Assembly: GCF_001006785.1 (NCBI RefSeq)
Contig: NZ_CDHO01000001.1
Span: 558,001 to 622,000 of the forward strand
Origin: Hyphomicrobium_B sp001006785
GTDB taxonomy: Bacteria > Pseudomonadota > Alphaproteobacteria > Rhizobiales > Hyphomicrobiaceae
Reading direction: 5' to 3'
DNA length: 64,000 nucleotides
The notes beneath the pieces were generated by a model, which had not been told where the DNA came from, made no database searches, and was given only the letters and a program-made list of their open reading frames with translations. Shown here in pieces: positions 18,922 through 28,072 of this stretch; the first letter of the stretch is position 1, and every line of letters begins with the position of its first letter. A program made the translations under genes and the position numbers.

Positions 18922-21900
18922 TTAACGAAGATCAAATAGCCGGAGTTGGCGTTCGTCAATTCCGCGGGTTTCGGCAGCCAACTGCTCGATGCGATCGAAG
19001 GGCACCTGCTCGGCGGCAATCAGCGAGCGCTGCGCCTTCATCGGCCGTACCAGACCTTCCTGGACCAAATGGAATTCGCCGACCGTCTGGCCGGGAAGCG
19101 CCGAGGCCGGGTCGAGGCCCGATTCCGATTGGAACGCTGCCTTGAGCTTACGGAGGGCCGTGTCCTCGCGCACGCGGCCGATGAACCAGCTCGTGATCTG
19201 ATCGCGGCTCTTATAGTCGAGGTCGCCCGGCGACTGGGTCGCGAGCATCATGCCGAGACCGGCGGAGCGGGCGCGCTTCAAGAGGCTCTGGAGAGGCTCG
19301 GCGGTCGCGGGCTTGGAGTTCGCCGGAATGTAGAGGTCGGCTTCGTCGAACATGACGACGGCCTGCAACTCGTCGTTCGGGTTGCGCTGGCAGAAGCGCA
19401 GCGCCTCGGAGAGGAATTGCGAGACCCAGAAGAGGATGTTTTCGTTGTCGCCGAGGAAGCCGGTGTAGATGACCGACAGGCGCGTACGGTTCGGGCGCTG
19501 GTAGCGGCCAAGTCCGAGCAGGCTTTCCATGCGCAGGCTTTCGCCGCCGCCTTCGAACAGGGCGGCATTGCGCAAGCGCAGCGAGTCGAGCTGCGCGACG
19601 AGATCGCGACGGAGTTTGCCCGACGGGTCCATGCGCTGCGTCTGGTCTGTTAGTTCCGGATGCTCGTCTTCCAGAAGACGGATCAAGTCCGCGAGCGTGA
19701 CTTCGCTGGTCGACAGCGAGCCCAGAACACGCAACGCGACAGCCAGAACACCGGACTGCTTCTGATGCGTCGCGGAGTTCTTCAGATGTAGCATTTCGCC
19801 GAGGGCGGCGGCCGACAGGTTCGCCAGCAACTGCTGTTCGTGCTCGGGCAGTTCGTTGATGCCGTTCGGCAGCAGCGTGATCGAGATCGGGCGGCCGGAG
19901 GCGCGGCCCGGCGTGTAGACCGCGACGTCGATGGCGTCGGCGAGCTTTTCGCGCTCGGCGCGACGGTCGGAGGCTTCGTTGTCGTTGGCGCGCCAGACGT
20001 CGGGGTTGGCGTAGCTCGCGAGGTCGCCCTTGCGGTCGATCAGGACTGCTGGGATGCCGCGCAGAAGAAGCTGCTCGATCAGCGACAGCGCGAGCGTTGT
20101 CTTACCGGAGCCTGAGCCGCCCAAGAACGCAGCGTGACGTTTCAGAACGCTCTTGTTCAGCGTGACGGGACGGTTGCGGTTGTTCTTCTCGCCGCCGGCA
20201 AGAATGCTGGCGCCGTAGCTGCCGTTCTCATCGAGGATGACCGACATCGGCAGATCGTCGTCGTTTGCGGGCAGGCCCGGCTCGCCGTCGCCCGGATGCG
20301 ATGCGCGCGCCTGCTCGGCCGACAGCGTGTCGAATCCGTCGAGCGACGACTGCGGGTCGTCCATTTCCTTGGCGACGAGGCGCGGCACGGGGCGGCCCAA
20401 CAGATCGAGACGCAGAAGATGGATGATCGAGATCAGGCTCGAGAGCGGCTTCGTGCCTTCGAGCCACTGCGTCATGCCGGGGTCGGTGCGGTGATGGGCG
20501 GTGAACTCGCGCACCGTCATCATGCGTTCCCATTCGGGGATCGGCACGAGTAGCTGGCGGCCGCCGCCGTCGCGGAATTTGCGGAATGCCTGCGCCGTCT
20601 GGTTCTTCTTGTTCGGCGGGAAGTCGCTGGCGCGCAGCATGAAGCAGGGCTTGCCCTGCATTGCCGTCAGCACCTTGTCGAGCTGACGCTTCAGGCCGCC
20701 GCCCTGGGTTGGGCGGTTGCATAGGAAGACGCGCACATCGTTGGCGAAGCCGGTGCGATGGCGGACTGTCAGATCGAAGGCCGGGAGATCGTCGCCAAGC
20801 TCGAGGCGCTTGACGGTGACTTCGATCGCCTTGCCCCATTCGTCGCGCGCAAGTGACAGCGCGGATGAAAGAATGTCGACCAGCTCCTGATCGTCGGCTG
20901 GCATTTCGGCTTCGCTCTCGTTGGCGAAGCGTTCCCACATTTCGCGGAACTGCACGGCGGAGATCGTCGGCGTTTCTTCGTCGGCCGAGCCGAACCCGAC
21001 TGCCGCGCCAAGTGCCTGCGCGAGCGTCGAGATGAAGGACGGACGATTTTCCTCGGGCTCGCGTTCGTCGCCTTCGGTGGAGGTTGCTTCTCTGAGACGA
21101 GATTGCGCGTGCTCCAGAAGACGGCGCGTCGATAGCCCGCCGAATTCTTCGAAGAACTGCGGTCCGAAGAACTGCGAGGCGTCTGGGAAGCTCAGTCCGC
21201 CGCCATGCGTTTCCGAATGATGCGCCAGACGTTTCGAGATGATCAGGCGCGCTTCTTCCGGCGTCCGGCTTTCGCGCAGAAGCACGGGACCGGATTTCTC
21301 GATGCGGTCGATGTAGGACTGCGCGACGAGGCTGCGCACCTGGCCGTAGAAGTCTTCCAGGCACGAGATGATGATGATCGCGTTCGTCGAGCGGTTGGCG
21401 ATCTGAATGAGATCGCGCACGGCGCGCTGGAAACGGTCCTCGGCATTGTCGAAGAAGCGGAGGTCTTCGACCTGGTCGATGCAGAAGACGAGCGCGGCGC
21501 GATCGACCGTCCAGACGAGTGCGCCGAGGGCGGCGATGATTTCGAAGGCGCGGTCCTCGCCGTCGTTCGGATCGAGCGCGCTGACGGCTTCGTGGGCGAT
21601 TGCGGTCAGCTGGCGGCCGTTGAGATACTGGCGGATGCGCTGGTCGATGCGCGGGTCGCGGCGCTGGAGATAGAGAAGTGCGCGCACGATATTGATGTCG
21701 AGCTCGCGCGTCTGGAATTTGTCGCAGGCGACGATCTGGTCGGCGAGACGCAGGATCAGGCGCGCCAGCTGCTTGTCGTCGAGCGTCGCGTCGCGCAGCT
21801 TTTCGAGATCAGCCGAGGAAATGACCTCGGAATCGAGAACCATGTGGTTCGTCAGCCGCGACAGAGCGGACTCGCCAAAGCGATCGGGGTCGTAGGGCTT

Positions 21901-22287
21901 TTCGAGCGAGTGGACGAGGCGGCGCAGATAGAAGTCGGCGTAGTTCTGCACGTCCGGCGTCATCTGCGCGTAGCCGAAGTAGCTTTGTCCCGTGCGATGG
22001 GAATCGGTTCGGAGCGCGCGCAGAAGGTGCGTTTTTCCGGCGCCGGACTGGCCGTGAAACAGCAGGATGCGCTCTGGCGTGTGATAGCCGCGTCCCGAGG
22101 TGATCGTCGTCAGCAGATCGTTGAATTTCTGGCGCGCCTTGGCGTGGATTTCCGGCACGTCGACCGGATCGGCCCGCCAGAGATCATCCTCCCAGGTAAT
22201 CGAATGCTCGAACGCCTCGCTCAGCTTGTCAGGAGCGAGCGAGTGAGCAAACGACGCCTTTTTGAGTGGACCGCCTTCAACGCCCAT
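18922..22287 (-). CDS. Double P-loop ATPase: N-terminal AAA-like NTPase fused to a HerA/DUF87-type translocase domain
   Basis: 1,121 residues. Domain 1 (about 45-400) has Walker A HGQSGAGKTH (78-87) and a Walker B-like ALVFCIDQVED (265-275), with hydrophobic strands like those of STAND/AAA regulatory ATPases. A middle region (about 485-630; FLCNRPTQGG, LLVPIPEWERMM) has no family I can name. Domain 2 (about 680-1095) has Walker A FLGGSGSGKTT (721-731), Walker B VVMFDEADLY (977-986) and MLATQSPGDLD (1014-1024), the signature of HerA/VirB4/FtsK-type hexameric DNA or protein translocases. It lies 18 bases downstream of the winged-helix gene, clearly one operon. HerA-type ATPases act in DNA repair, transfer and phage defence. 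Which applies here is not shown. No nuclease domain is visible in this protein. Confidence 0.85.
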   Translation of the reverse strand: MGVEGGPLKKASFAHSLAPDKLSEAFEHSITWEDDLWRADPVDVPEIHAKARQKFNDLLTTITSGRGYHTPERILLFHGQSGAGKTHLLRALRTDSHRTGQSYFGYAQMTPDVQNYADFYLRRLVHSLEKPYDPDRFGESALSRLTNHMVLDSEVISSADLEKLRDATLDDKQLARLILRLADQIVACDKFQTRELDINIVRALLYLQRRDPRIDQRIRQYLNGRQLTAIAHEAVSALDPNDGEDRAFEIIAALGALVWTVDRAALVFCIDQVEDLRFFDNAEDRFQRAVRDLIQIANRSTNAIIIISCLEDFYGQVRSLVAQSYIDRIEKSGPVLLRESRTPEEARLIISKRLAHHSETHGGGLSFPDASQFFGPQFFEEFGGLSTRRLLEHAQSRLREATSTEGDEREPEENRPSFISTLAQALGAAVGFGSADEETPTISAVQFREMWERFANESEAEMPADDQELVDILSSALSLARDEWGKAIEVTVKRLELGDDLPAFDLTVRHRTGFANDVRVFLCNRPTQGGGLKRQLDKVLTAMQGKPCFMLRASDFPPNKKNQTAQAFRKFRDGGGRQLLVPIPEWERMMTVREFTAHHRTDPGMTQWLEGTKPLSSLISIIHLLRLDLLGRPVPRLVAKEMDDPQSSLDGFDTLSAEQARASHPGDGEPGLPANDDDLPMSVILDENGSYGASILAGGEKNNRNRPVTLNKSVLKRHAAFLGGSGSGKTTLALSLIEQLLLRGIPAVLIDRKGDLASYANPDVWRANDNEASDRRAEREKLADAIDVAVYTPGRASGRPISITLLPNGINELPEHEQQLLANLSAAALGEMLHLKNSATHQKQSGVLAVALRVLGSLSTSEVTLADLIRLLEDEHPELTDQTQRMDPSGKLRRDLVAQLDSLRLRNAALFEGGGESLRMESLLGLGRYQRPNRTRLSVIYTGFLGDNENILFWVSQFLSEALRFCQRNPNDELQAVVMFDEADLYIPANSKPATAEPLQSLLKRARSAGLGMMLATQSPGDLDYKSRDQITSWFIGRVREDTALRKLKAAFQSESGLDPASALPGQTVGEFHLVQEGLVRPMKAQRSLIAAEQVPFDRIEQLAAETRGIDERQLRLFDLR

Positions 22288-22305
22288 TGCGAACCGAAAT
22301 ACCTT

Positions 22306-23469
22306 TTAATCTTGGACGCGCACGAAATGCCAGACGGTGTTCTTGTAGAGGATCTTCGAATCCTCGAGCGATTTCAGGTCGCGGCCGTCCTTGAGATCGG
22401 CGGTCGCGAGTTCGACCTGACCCGAACGGTGGGCTTCAGCGAGCATGCCTTTGAACGCAATCTCGGATAACCCCCAGTCGGGCCGCGTGTTGCGAATCGC
22501 CTTCCAGACCAAAGAGATAAACGCCTTCCGGTTGCCTGGCCAGCCCTCTGAGACAGGACGTGCCGCATCGATCACAGCGCGGCAAAATTCCGGCATGTCC
22601 GGCGGCGACGGAGAACGCGGGGCTAGCGGCGCAATCTCGGAGATCGGGGCGCGATCGTTGGCCGGTTTCGGTGTCGGCGGGCGAATGGGACGCGGTGACG
22701 CTTCCGCCCGTTGCGGGCGGGCAGACTGTGCTGACAGCGCATCCGAGTCGTCCTTCGGCGACATCAGACCGCGAAGGACCGCCAGTTCGAGACCTTCGAG
22801 CGACTGCTCGCGGCTGCCGGCGATTTCGCACGCGAGGTGGACGATCAGCTTGCCGTCGGTTGCGATCTCACGCGGCTGCTTGAACAGCTGACCTGCGAGA
22901 ACGCGGCCCGGCTTCGCAGGCAGGCCCGCGCCTTTCTTGAAGCCGGTTTTGATCTTGTTTCCGAAGGCGCGTTCCAGCGCGATGATCGCCAGGTCGCCGC
23001 GCAGGTCGGCGGGCGACTGCGCGCGGGCCGTCGATTTTCCGAAGTGATGCTGCAACACAAGTGCGGCCAGACCTTCGGCCCGCTGCACGGTTTTACGGAT
23101 CGCCGGGGTGTCGCTGGTTCGAAGTGCGCGCACGAGGAGGGCGAACTTGACGTCGGGCCATGTCGCGCAGGGAGCTTTGGCCGAGGCAAGAAGGGCTTGT
23201 GCAACCTGAAGGCCCTTGCCGGTGCAGGTCAGGCGGCTTTTGCTTTCGGAGACGAGCTGGCTGCCAATGAGATTGCTGATGCCAAGCTCGGCCGAGCGCC
23301 GGAATTCGGCGCCCGTCAGCCTTGGAGCGAGAAGCGGCGCCACGTCGCGCTGAAGGTCGGCGCGGGTCGCGGTTCCGGCGGAAATGCGCAGCAGCACCAG
23401 GTCCTTCGCGGTCAGCGCAGGTTCGTGAGCTTCGAATTTTCGCTCAGGTTGTCCGATGGCTGCACTCAT
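22306..23469 (-). CDS. Winged-helix-like partner protein of the double ATPase
   Basis: 387 residues from the ATG with GGAG 8 bases upstream; the frame extends 27 codons further, but that start is poorly supported. Residues about 20-95 look like a winged helix-turn-helix (LTAKDLVLLRISAG, FRRSAELGISNLIG, RLTCTGKGLQVA). A helical middle (100-235) and a Pro/Arg-rich linker (240-290) lead to a compact C-terminal domain (291-387; WPGNRKAFISLVWKAI, FKGMLAEAHRSGQVELA, NTVWHFVRV). That domain may be a second winged helix. The gene precedes the double ATPase by 18 bases, so the two products very probably act together. DNA binding is inferred. No catalytic motif is seen. Confidence 0.75.
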   Translation of the reverse strand: MSAAIGQPERKFEAHEPALTAKDLVLLRISAGTATRADLQRDVAPLLAPRLTGAEFRRSAELGISNLIGSQLVSESKSRLTCTGKGLQVAQALLASAKAPCATWPDVKFALLVRALRTSDTPAIRKTVQRAEGLAALVLQHHFGKSTARAQSPADLRGDLAIIALERAFGNKIKTGFKKGAGLPAKPGRVLAGQLFKQPREIATDGKLIVHLACEIAGSREQSLEGLELAVLRGLMSPKDDSDALSAQSARPQRAEASPRPIRPPTPKPANDRAPISEIAPLAPRSPSPPDMPEFCRAVIDAARPVSEGWPGNRKAFISLVWKAIRNTRPDWGLSEIAFKGMLAEAHRSGQVELATADLKDGRDLKSLEDSKILYKNTVWHFVRVQD

Positions 23470-23753
23470 CGAAGGTCTCCCGGCACGAATCAAGTTGCCG
23501 CGACGACTGTTGATGATCGGCCGGGCACTTCCAAGAGGGTTGGACGCCACGACCCACAGCCGCGGCCATCGACGAAGGCGAAGTGCTCGCGACAGACTTT
23601 GCCGTCAGGCTTTCGCCGCCCGGCGGTCAAAATCGCGACACCTTGTTGGCGCGAAATCAGGTGGGGCGGGAATGGGCACGTGAGGGACCCTCATGCGAGG
23701 ATCTGCAAAATCGTTTCGTCGCGATATGAGGCGCGATTCGCGTCCTGTTAGTG

Positions 23754-23769
23754 TTAACATCGCGTTAAC
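23754..23769 (+). promoter_or_regulatory. Perfect CtrA-type binding site (TTAA-N7-TTAAC)
   Basis: TTAA at 23754-23757, exactly seven bases, then TTAAC at 23765-23769 match the established CtrA full-site consensus of alphaproteobacteria. It lies in the 354-base divergent promoter region (23470-23823), 55 bases before the CAP-domain lipoprotein start and about 285 bases from the winged-helix/ATPase operon start. The position favours control of the lipoprotein gene. I see no gene in the rest of the region. Confidence 0.6.
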
Positions 23770-23823
23770 GGATTTCCGGCAATGATGGAGTTTCGCGCAC
23801 GTCACGTGCCGGGAGTAGCTGTT

Positions 23824-24477
23824 ATGTATCGCGTCGCGCTCGCTACCGGGCTGGCAACGGCATTGGCCGGCTGCAGCCTCGGTTCAACGTCCCTTTCGAC
23901 AGGTTTCACCGAGCCTGCAACGACGGCCTCGCTGTCGTCGCCGTCGGTCAAGAGCGTCGGTCTCGGCGGAGAGCCGTCAACGCCGCGCGGCAACGTCAAG
24001 GTCGCGTCGCTCGACAAGGCTCCGAGCGGCAGCTTCGAGAAAGCCGCGCCGGGCATTCTGAGCGATCGCGATTACTCGCGCACGTCGCTCAATGCGGAGA
24101 TGGCGCGCGACGTCATCAATGCCTATCGCAAGAAGAACGGGCTGAAGCCGTTGAAGCTCAACCCCGAGCTGACGGAAGCGGCGAAATCGCATTCGCGCGA
24201 TCTCGCGAAGTTCGACCGCATTTCGCACTATGGGTCCGACGGCTCGAATCCGTGGGATCGCGTCAAGCGGGCGGGCTATCGCGCGCGTCTGACGGCGGAG
24301 AACGTCGGCACGGGCCAGGTCGACTTCAATGAAGTCATGCGTGGCTGGGAAGAGAGCCCCGGCCACAACAAAAATCTGCTCACGCGAGATGCGACGCACA
24401 TGGGCATCGCGCTGGTGCAGGACCCGAAGACCGAATTCAAATCCTTCTGGACGCTCGTTCTCGCCTCGCCGATGTGA
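23824..24477 (+). CDS. CAP/SCP-domain lipoprotein
   Basis: 217 residues from the ATG preceded by GGGAG. It opens with a lipoprotein signal (MYRVALATGLATALAGC, Cys17). A Ser/Thr-rich linker leads to a CAP (SCP/PR-1-like) domain over the last 130 residues. Recognisable parts are INAYRKKNGLKPLKLNPEL, SRDLAKFDRISHYGS, AENVGTG, GWEESPGHNKNLL and MGIALV, including the paired His residues of the family's cavity. Bacterial CAP proteins are envelope proteins of mostly unknown activity. A perfect CtrA site lies 55 bases upstream, so expression may follow the cell cycle. Confidence 0.9.
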   Translation: MYRVALATGLATALAGCSLGSTSLSTGFTEPATTASLSSPSVKSVGLGGEPSTPRGNVKVASLDKAPSGSFEKAAPGILSDRDYSRTSLNAEMARDVINAYRKKNGLKPLKLNPELTEAAKSHSRDLAKFDRISHYGSDGSNPWDRVKRAGYRARLTAENVGTGQVDFNEVMRGWEESPGHNKNLLTRDATHMGIALVQDPKTEFKSFWTLVLASPM

Positions 24478-24510
24478 GGAGTCCTCGTTGGTGCTTGCGG
24501 ATTTTTGATT

Positions 24511-24590
24511 GCGCTTGCGACTCCGCTTCGCGGAGCCGGCAGCAAGCGCGGGCCCTGTGGCGGCTACTCGCGTTCCGCGAGCCGGCCGCC
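24511..24590. terminator. Two GC-rich hairpins between convergent genes, probable bidirectional terminator
   Basis: The first hairpin is nested: outer arms GCGCTTGC (24511-24518) and GCAAGCGC (24542-24549), inner arms CTCCGC (24521-24526) and GCGGAG (24530-24535). The second has CTCGCG (24567-24572) with CGCGAG (24576-24581) inside GGCGGC (24559-24564) and GCCGCC (24585-24590). They fill the gap between the CAP gene and the flippase gene. There is no strong T-run, so termination is inferred from position. Confidence 0.55.
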
Positions 24591-24594
24591 GGCA

Positions 24595-26034
24595 CTAGAA
24601 CTTCGGCAGGTTTTTCCAGATCGCGATTTTGATGTCGAGGCGGTGCCAGACGACGATCGCGTTCAATAATGCAGCGCTGGTCAGCGACATCGCGGTGGCG
24701 CTGGCTGCTCCGACAAGTCCGAAGCGCGGCACCAGGATGAAGTTCAGCGCGATGTTCGCAAGTGCAGCGCCGAACAAGACCGTCGCGCAAATTTTCTGTT
24801 CGCCAAGCATGTTCAGAAGATATTCGGCCGGTCCCATCGCGGAACGCATGAGGAAGCCAATGACGAGAATGAACATTACCGGATAGCCGCTTTCGAATTG
24901 CGGGCCGAACAGCGACAGCAACGGCTTGCCGAGCGCCAGAATGACGATGGCGCTCGCAAGCGACGGCCAGAACGTCCAGTTGACCGCGTCCTTCACGAAG
25001 CTTCGGAGTCCATCGTGGTCGCCGCGTGCGTGCAGGGCCGCAAACTTATGCGCAACGGCGCTGCCGACGGCGTAGTGGACGAACATGATCAGCGCCATTG
25101 TCTTGCCGGCGGCGAAGTAAATGCCGACATCGGCGGGCGACATGAAGTGCGTCACGACCAGAATATCGGTGTTCTGAAGCAGTAGCTCGGCGCTCATCAT
25201 CGCGAGCAGCGGCAGCGAAATCTTGAACCATGCCGCGAAGTCGACGGTTCGCGGTCCGGGCGGCACCGTTTCGCGCATGCTCCGGTTGATCAGCACAGCC
25301 TGGACGATTCCCGAAAGCCATGTCGCGACGATCGCGGCGGCGGCGGCGGTCGCGGCATTCATCGGCAGATCGGCCGCGTAGGCGGCGAACATGGCTGCGA
25401 GGAGCAACAGCGGACGGAAGATATACGGCGGGACGAGCGCGATGCTCATCCAGGCGTTGCCGCGTCCGATGCCGTCCTGCACATCGGTCAGCGCGTAGAG
25501 CGGAATGCAGACGAGCGCGAGATAGACAGGCAATACGAATTGGCTCTGGATGTGATCCTGAAACAGCCATACGCCCAGCAGTCCGGCCATCATGACCGCC
25601 GTGCCGCTCGCGAGCGCGAACAGACGGCTGCCGTGCACCAGACCGCGCAGGCGTTCGAAATCGCCTGTCTCGCGATAGACCGGGGCGAGACGGATTGAAG
25701 CGAGGTTCAAGCCAAGGTGCGGGATGGCGCCGAGGATCAGCACCCACGTCCAAACCGAAACGTAGATGCCGTACTGGTAGCCGCCCATCCAGCGAGCGAG
25801 AACGATCTGCGTCAGATAGAGAAGGCCTGCGCTCAGAACGCGGACCGCGAACGCGACGAGGGCATCGCGTTGTGTCCGTTCGCGCTCACCGCGCGCGGCC
25901 AGCACATTGACGGCCTGCGTCAGGACGCTCGAGACGCGTGCGCGGACGGCGGCGACCACGCCGGCTTGCTTCGTTTCGGTACGCGTTACAGTGGCGGCAT
26001 CGACGTCGACGGGCTGTACGGTCGCGGTCGTCAC
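24595..26034 (-). CDS. Polysaccharide flippase-like membrane protein (Wzx/MATE-type fold)
   Basis: 479 residues from a GTG with AGGA about 8 bases upstream, 20 bases after the preceding gene's stop. The frame runs 28 codons further into that gene and is not a likely start. After a hydrophilic N-terminus of about 70 residues come roughly 12 membrane segments, with motifs typical of oligosaccharide flippases (VLARWMGGYQYGIYVSVWTW, GLNLASIRLAPVYRE, LVPRFGLVGAASAT). It probably moves a lipid-linked glycan across the inner membrane. No glycosyltransferase genes are adjacent, so the substrate cannot be guessed. The small upstream gene appears co-transcribed. Confidence 0.85.
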   Translation of the reverse strand: MTTATVQPVDVDAATVTRTETKQAGVVAAVRARVSSVLTQAVNVLAARGERERTQRDALVAFAVRVLSAGLLYLTQIVLARWMGGYQYGIYVSVWTWVLILGAIPHLGLNLASIRLAPVYRETGDFERLRGLVHGSRLFALASGTAVMMAGLLGVWLFQDHIQSQFVLPVYLALVCIPLYALTDVQDGIGRGNAWMSIALVPPYIFRPLLLLAAMFAAYAADLPMNAATAAAAAIVATWLSGIVQAVLINRSMRETVPPGPRTVDFAAWFKISLPLLAMMSAELLLQNTDILVVTHFMSPADVGIYFAAGKTMALIMFVHYAVGSAVAHKFAALHARGDHDGLRSFVKDAVNWTFWPSLASAIVILALGKPLLSLFGPQFESGYPVMFILVIGFLMRSAMGPAEYLLNMLGEQKICATVLFGAALANIALNFILVPRFGLVGAASATAMSLTSAALLNAIVVWHRLDIKIAIWKNLPKF

Positions 26035-26054
26035 AACAAATTCCTGTCTGCTAC

Positions 26055-26288
26055 TCAGCTTTCCAGTCGTGTTCGTTCGCGCTGGCGGACGAGTTCTGCG
26101 ACGCCGCTCCAGGCCCATGCGCGGCCGGCGTCTCCTTTCTCGCCGTGATAGATTGCGAAGAAGTCAGCGATCGCCGCGGCGAAAGCGCCGTGTCGACCCT
26201 CTAAAACTTCCGCCATCGCGCCGACATCCCGAGGCGTCGGGGTAAAGTCCGGCTCTTTGATCCGGGTAATTGGCGACGTCGACGACAT
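26055..26288 (-). CDS. Small hypothetical protein, 77 residues, upstream of the flippase
   Basis: ATG start with AGGA 8 bases upstream. The sequence is soluble-looking, with a disordered N-terminus (STSPITRIKEPDFTPTPRDV) and a helical second half (EVLEGRHGAFAAAIADFF, AWAWSGVAELVRQRERT). It shares an operon with the flippase. No family is recognised. Confidence 0.65.
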   Translation of the reverse strand: MSSTSPITRIKEPDFTPTPRDVGAMAEVLEGRHGAFAAAIADFFAIYHGEKGDAGRAWAWSGVAELVRQRERTRLES

Positions 26289-26438
26289 TGTATGGTCCTA
26301 CTCCAGGCTTACTTACCGGTTGACGGACCACTGAAAGCAAAATTGAAGCCACATCACCTGGGCTTCCCGCGGCGCCATATTCGACTTAGGTTAATTGCGT
26401 CTTGTCATAGGCTCGCTCGCGCATCCGAAAGGCCGTTT

Positions 26439-26750
26439 ATGAGGTTTGTTCTAGGCGTGTTGGCGGCGGGAGCGGTTCTCGGCCTAGCCGTGGCGTCCGC
26501 GTCCGCGTCGGAGGCGATGGACGGTCGTGCCGGAATAGTACGCGTTCAGGCCGACTCTGGGACGGGCGATCAACGAGATGACCCGCAGGCCGAAGCGGGA
26601 CGGCGGGAACCTCAGCCGCCGCCGAGCGCACGTCGCAATGATGAAGATCCCGGCGACGGCAGCAATGACGAGGACGCAGATCCTTTTCCCGGCGATCGCG
26701 ATCCGCCCGGCTGCACTTATAGGCAGGGGCCACTCGATCTTATTGTCTGA
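26439..26750 (+). CDS. Small secreted acidic, low-complexity protein
   Basis: 103 residues from ATG; AAAGG lies 6-7 bases upstream. A clear signal peptide (MRFVLGVLAAGAVLGLAVA, cleavage after SASA) precedes a hydrophilic, Asp/Pro/Arg-rich mature part (DPFPGDRDPPGC) that is probably disordered. It is divergent from the 77-residue gene and convergent with dacA, with only 12 bases between stop codons. Function unknown. Confidence 0.6.
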   Translation: MRFVLGVLAAGAVLGLAVASASASEAMDGRAGIVRVQADSGTGDQRDDPQAEAGRREPQPPPSARRNDEDPGDGSNDEDADPFPGDRDPPGCTYRQGPLDLIV

Positions 26751-26762
26751 TAGCAGCGCCGA

Positions 26763-27860
26763 TCAGGGTGACGCGGCTTGGGCGGCTTTCGATTGAGCGC
26801 CCTTCGATGGCGTGGCCGCCGGCGCGGGCGCACCGTCAGCACTGCCGCTCGCCGCATCCTGTGGCTGGTCGGCTGCATCGCTCTTTTTCTTGATCGCTTT
26901 GTTTTTCGCCGTCAGTTTGGGCTTCGCACGGTGCTTCGCGCCGCGGTGGCGATGGCCTCCGCCGCAACTGGTGGCTGCGACCGTGTCGCGAACCGACAAA
27001 ACGCCCTTGGCGTTGGGATCGACCGGAAGCGTGTCGATTGTCGGCATATTAAACATGGCTTTCCAATCGTAGTACTGAAAGCCGTACTCCAGTAATGCCG
27101 CCGAACGGACAGCGCGCTCATTACCGGATGACTCGCCGAGCACGATGGCCACGAGGCGGCGGCCGTCACGCGTTGCGGACGCGGCGACGTTGTAGCCGGA
27201 ATCGCAGGTGAATCCCGTCTTCATGCCGTCAGCGCCGGGGAAGGTTTTGAGCAAGGCGTTGTGACTACCGAGGCGGCGCTTGCCGAGGCGCATCGCGGGC
27301 ATCGACCAATAGCTGGCGTACTCAGGGAAGTCGGTGACGATGGCGCGGGCGATGCGTGCAAGGTCGCGTGCGCTTGTCAGCTGGCCGGGAGACGGAAGCC
27401 CGTTGGTGTTGTCGAAATGCGTACGCGTCATGCCAAGGCGCTGAGCAGTCGCGTTCATCTGCTCGATGAAGTTCGTTTCACTGCCTGAAATCGCTTCGGC
27501 GAGCATGACCGTCACGTCATTCGCCGACTTTATGATGACGGCTTGGAGCGCCTGCTCGACGGTCAGCGTGTCGCCGACATTGAGACCGGCTTTGCTCGGC
27601 GGCTGCAGCGTTGCAACGAGAGAGCATGGGATTTTGTCGGTGAGACGAAGCTTGCCGTCCTTGATCGCTTGGAACGCAAGATAAGCCGTCGTCAACTTGG
27701 TCAGAGACGCAGGGTACCAGACGTCGTCGATGTCTTCCGAGTAAAGCACCTTGCCGGTCGACAATTCGAAGAGCAGCGCTGGGCTGGCCGACGCGGTGAT
27801 CGGTCCGCCAATACAGAATAGCGCCATCGCTGCGATCTGAGCCGCCCGTGCTCGCATCAT
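26763..27860 (-). CDS. dacA: D-alanyl-D-alanine carboxypeptidase (PBP5/DacA family)
   Basis: 365 residues from the first of two adjacent ATGs; the second is better spaced from GGAG. A signal peptide is followed by the peptidase S11 domain with SxxK (PASLTKL), SxN (KSANDVT) and KTG (GMKTGFTC). The enzyme trims the terminal D-Ala from peptidoglycan pentapeptides in the periplasm. The usual PBP5 membrane-anchor helix is not obvious. Instead the last 90 residues are a basic His/Lys stretch (GGGHRHRGAKHRAKPKLT) and then an Ala/Pro/Ser tail. That tail may bind the wall or the membrane surface electrostatically. Confidence 0.92.
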   Translation of the reverse strand: MMRARAAQIAAMALFCIGGPITASASPALLFELSTGKVLYSEDIDDVWYPASLTKLTTAYLAFQAIKDGKLRLTDKIPCSLVATLQPPSKAGLNVGDTLTVEQALQAVIIKSANDVTVMLAEAISGSETNFIEQMNATAQRLGMTRTHFDNTNGLPSPGQLTSARDLARIARAIVTDFPEYASYWSMPAMRLGKRRLGSHNALLKTFPGADGMKTGFTCDSGYNVAASATRDGRRLVAIVLGESSGNERAVRSAALLEYGFQYYDWKAMFNMPTIDTLPVDPNAKGVLSVRDTVAATSCGGGHRHRGAKHRAKPKLTAKNKAIKKKSDAADQPQDAASGSADGAPAPAATPSKGAQSKAAQAASP

Positions 27861-28072
27861 CGACTCCGGAGTTTCAATTTTGTTCGGCTATCATATTCGC
27901 GGTTTCGGCGCCAATCGAACCTCGCACGCTGCCTAGCTTAGAGCGAGTTGTGTTGCTTATGCGGCGCGTGAGCCGTGAAATATCCACACACCTGCGGTCT
28001 TGCTGCGCCAATGCAAGTCGTCTACGCAGCCCTGCCCGATTTTCGCCTAACCGCATGATTGCAGGCTGGTTC

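Noticed and set aside
21205..22470. 421-codon antisense frame over the double ATPase
   Set aside because: Same reason: no recognisable domain, and it spans two real genes on the other strand.
28048..28072. EcfG-like promoter (GGAAC...CGGTT) on the minus strand upstream of dacA
   Set aside because: The -10 element is CGGT rather than CGTT, the spacer is 15 bases, and it lies almost 190 bases from the gene.
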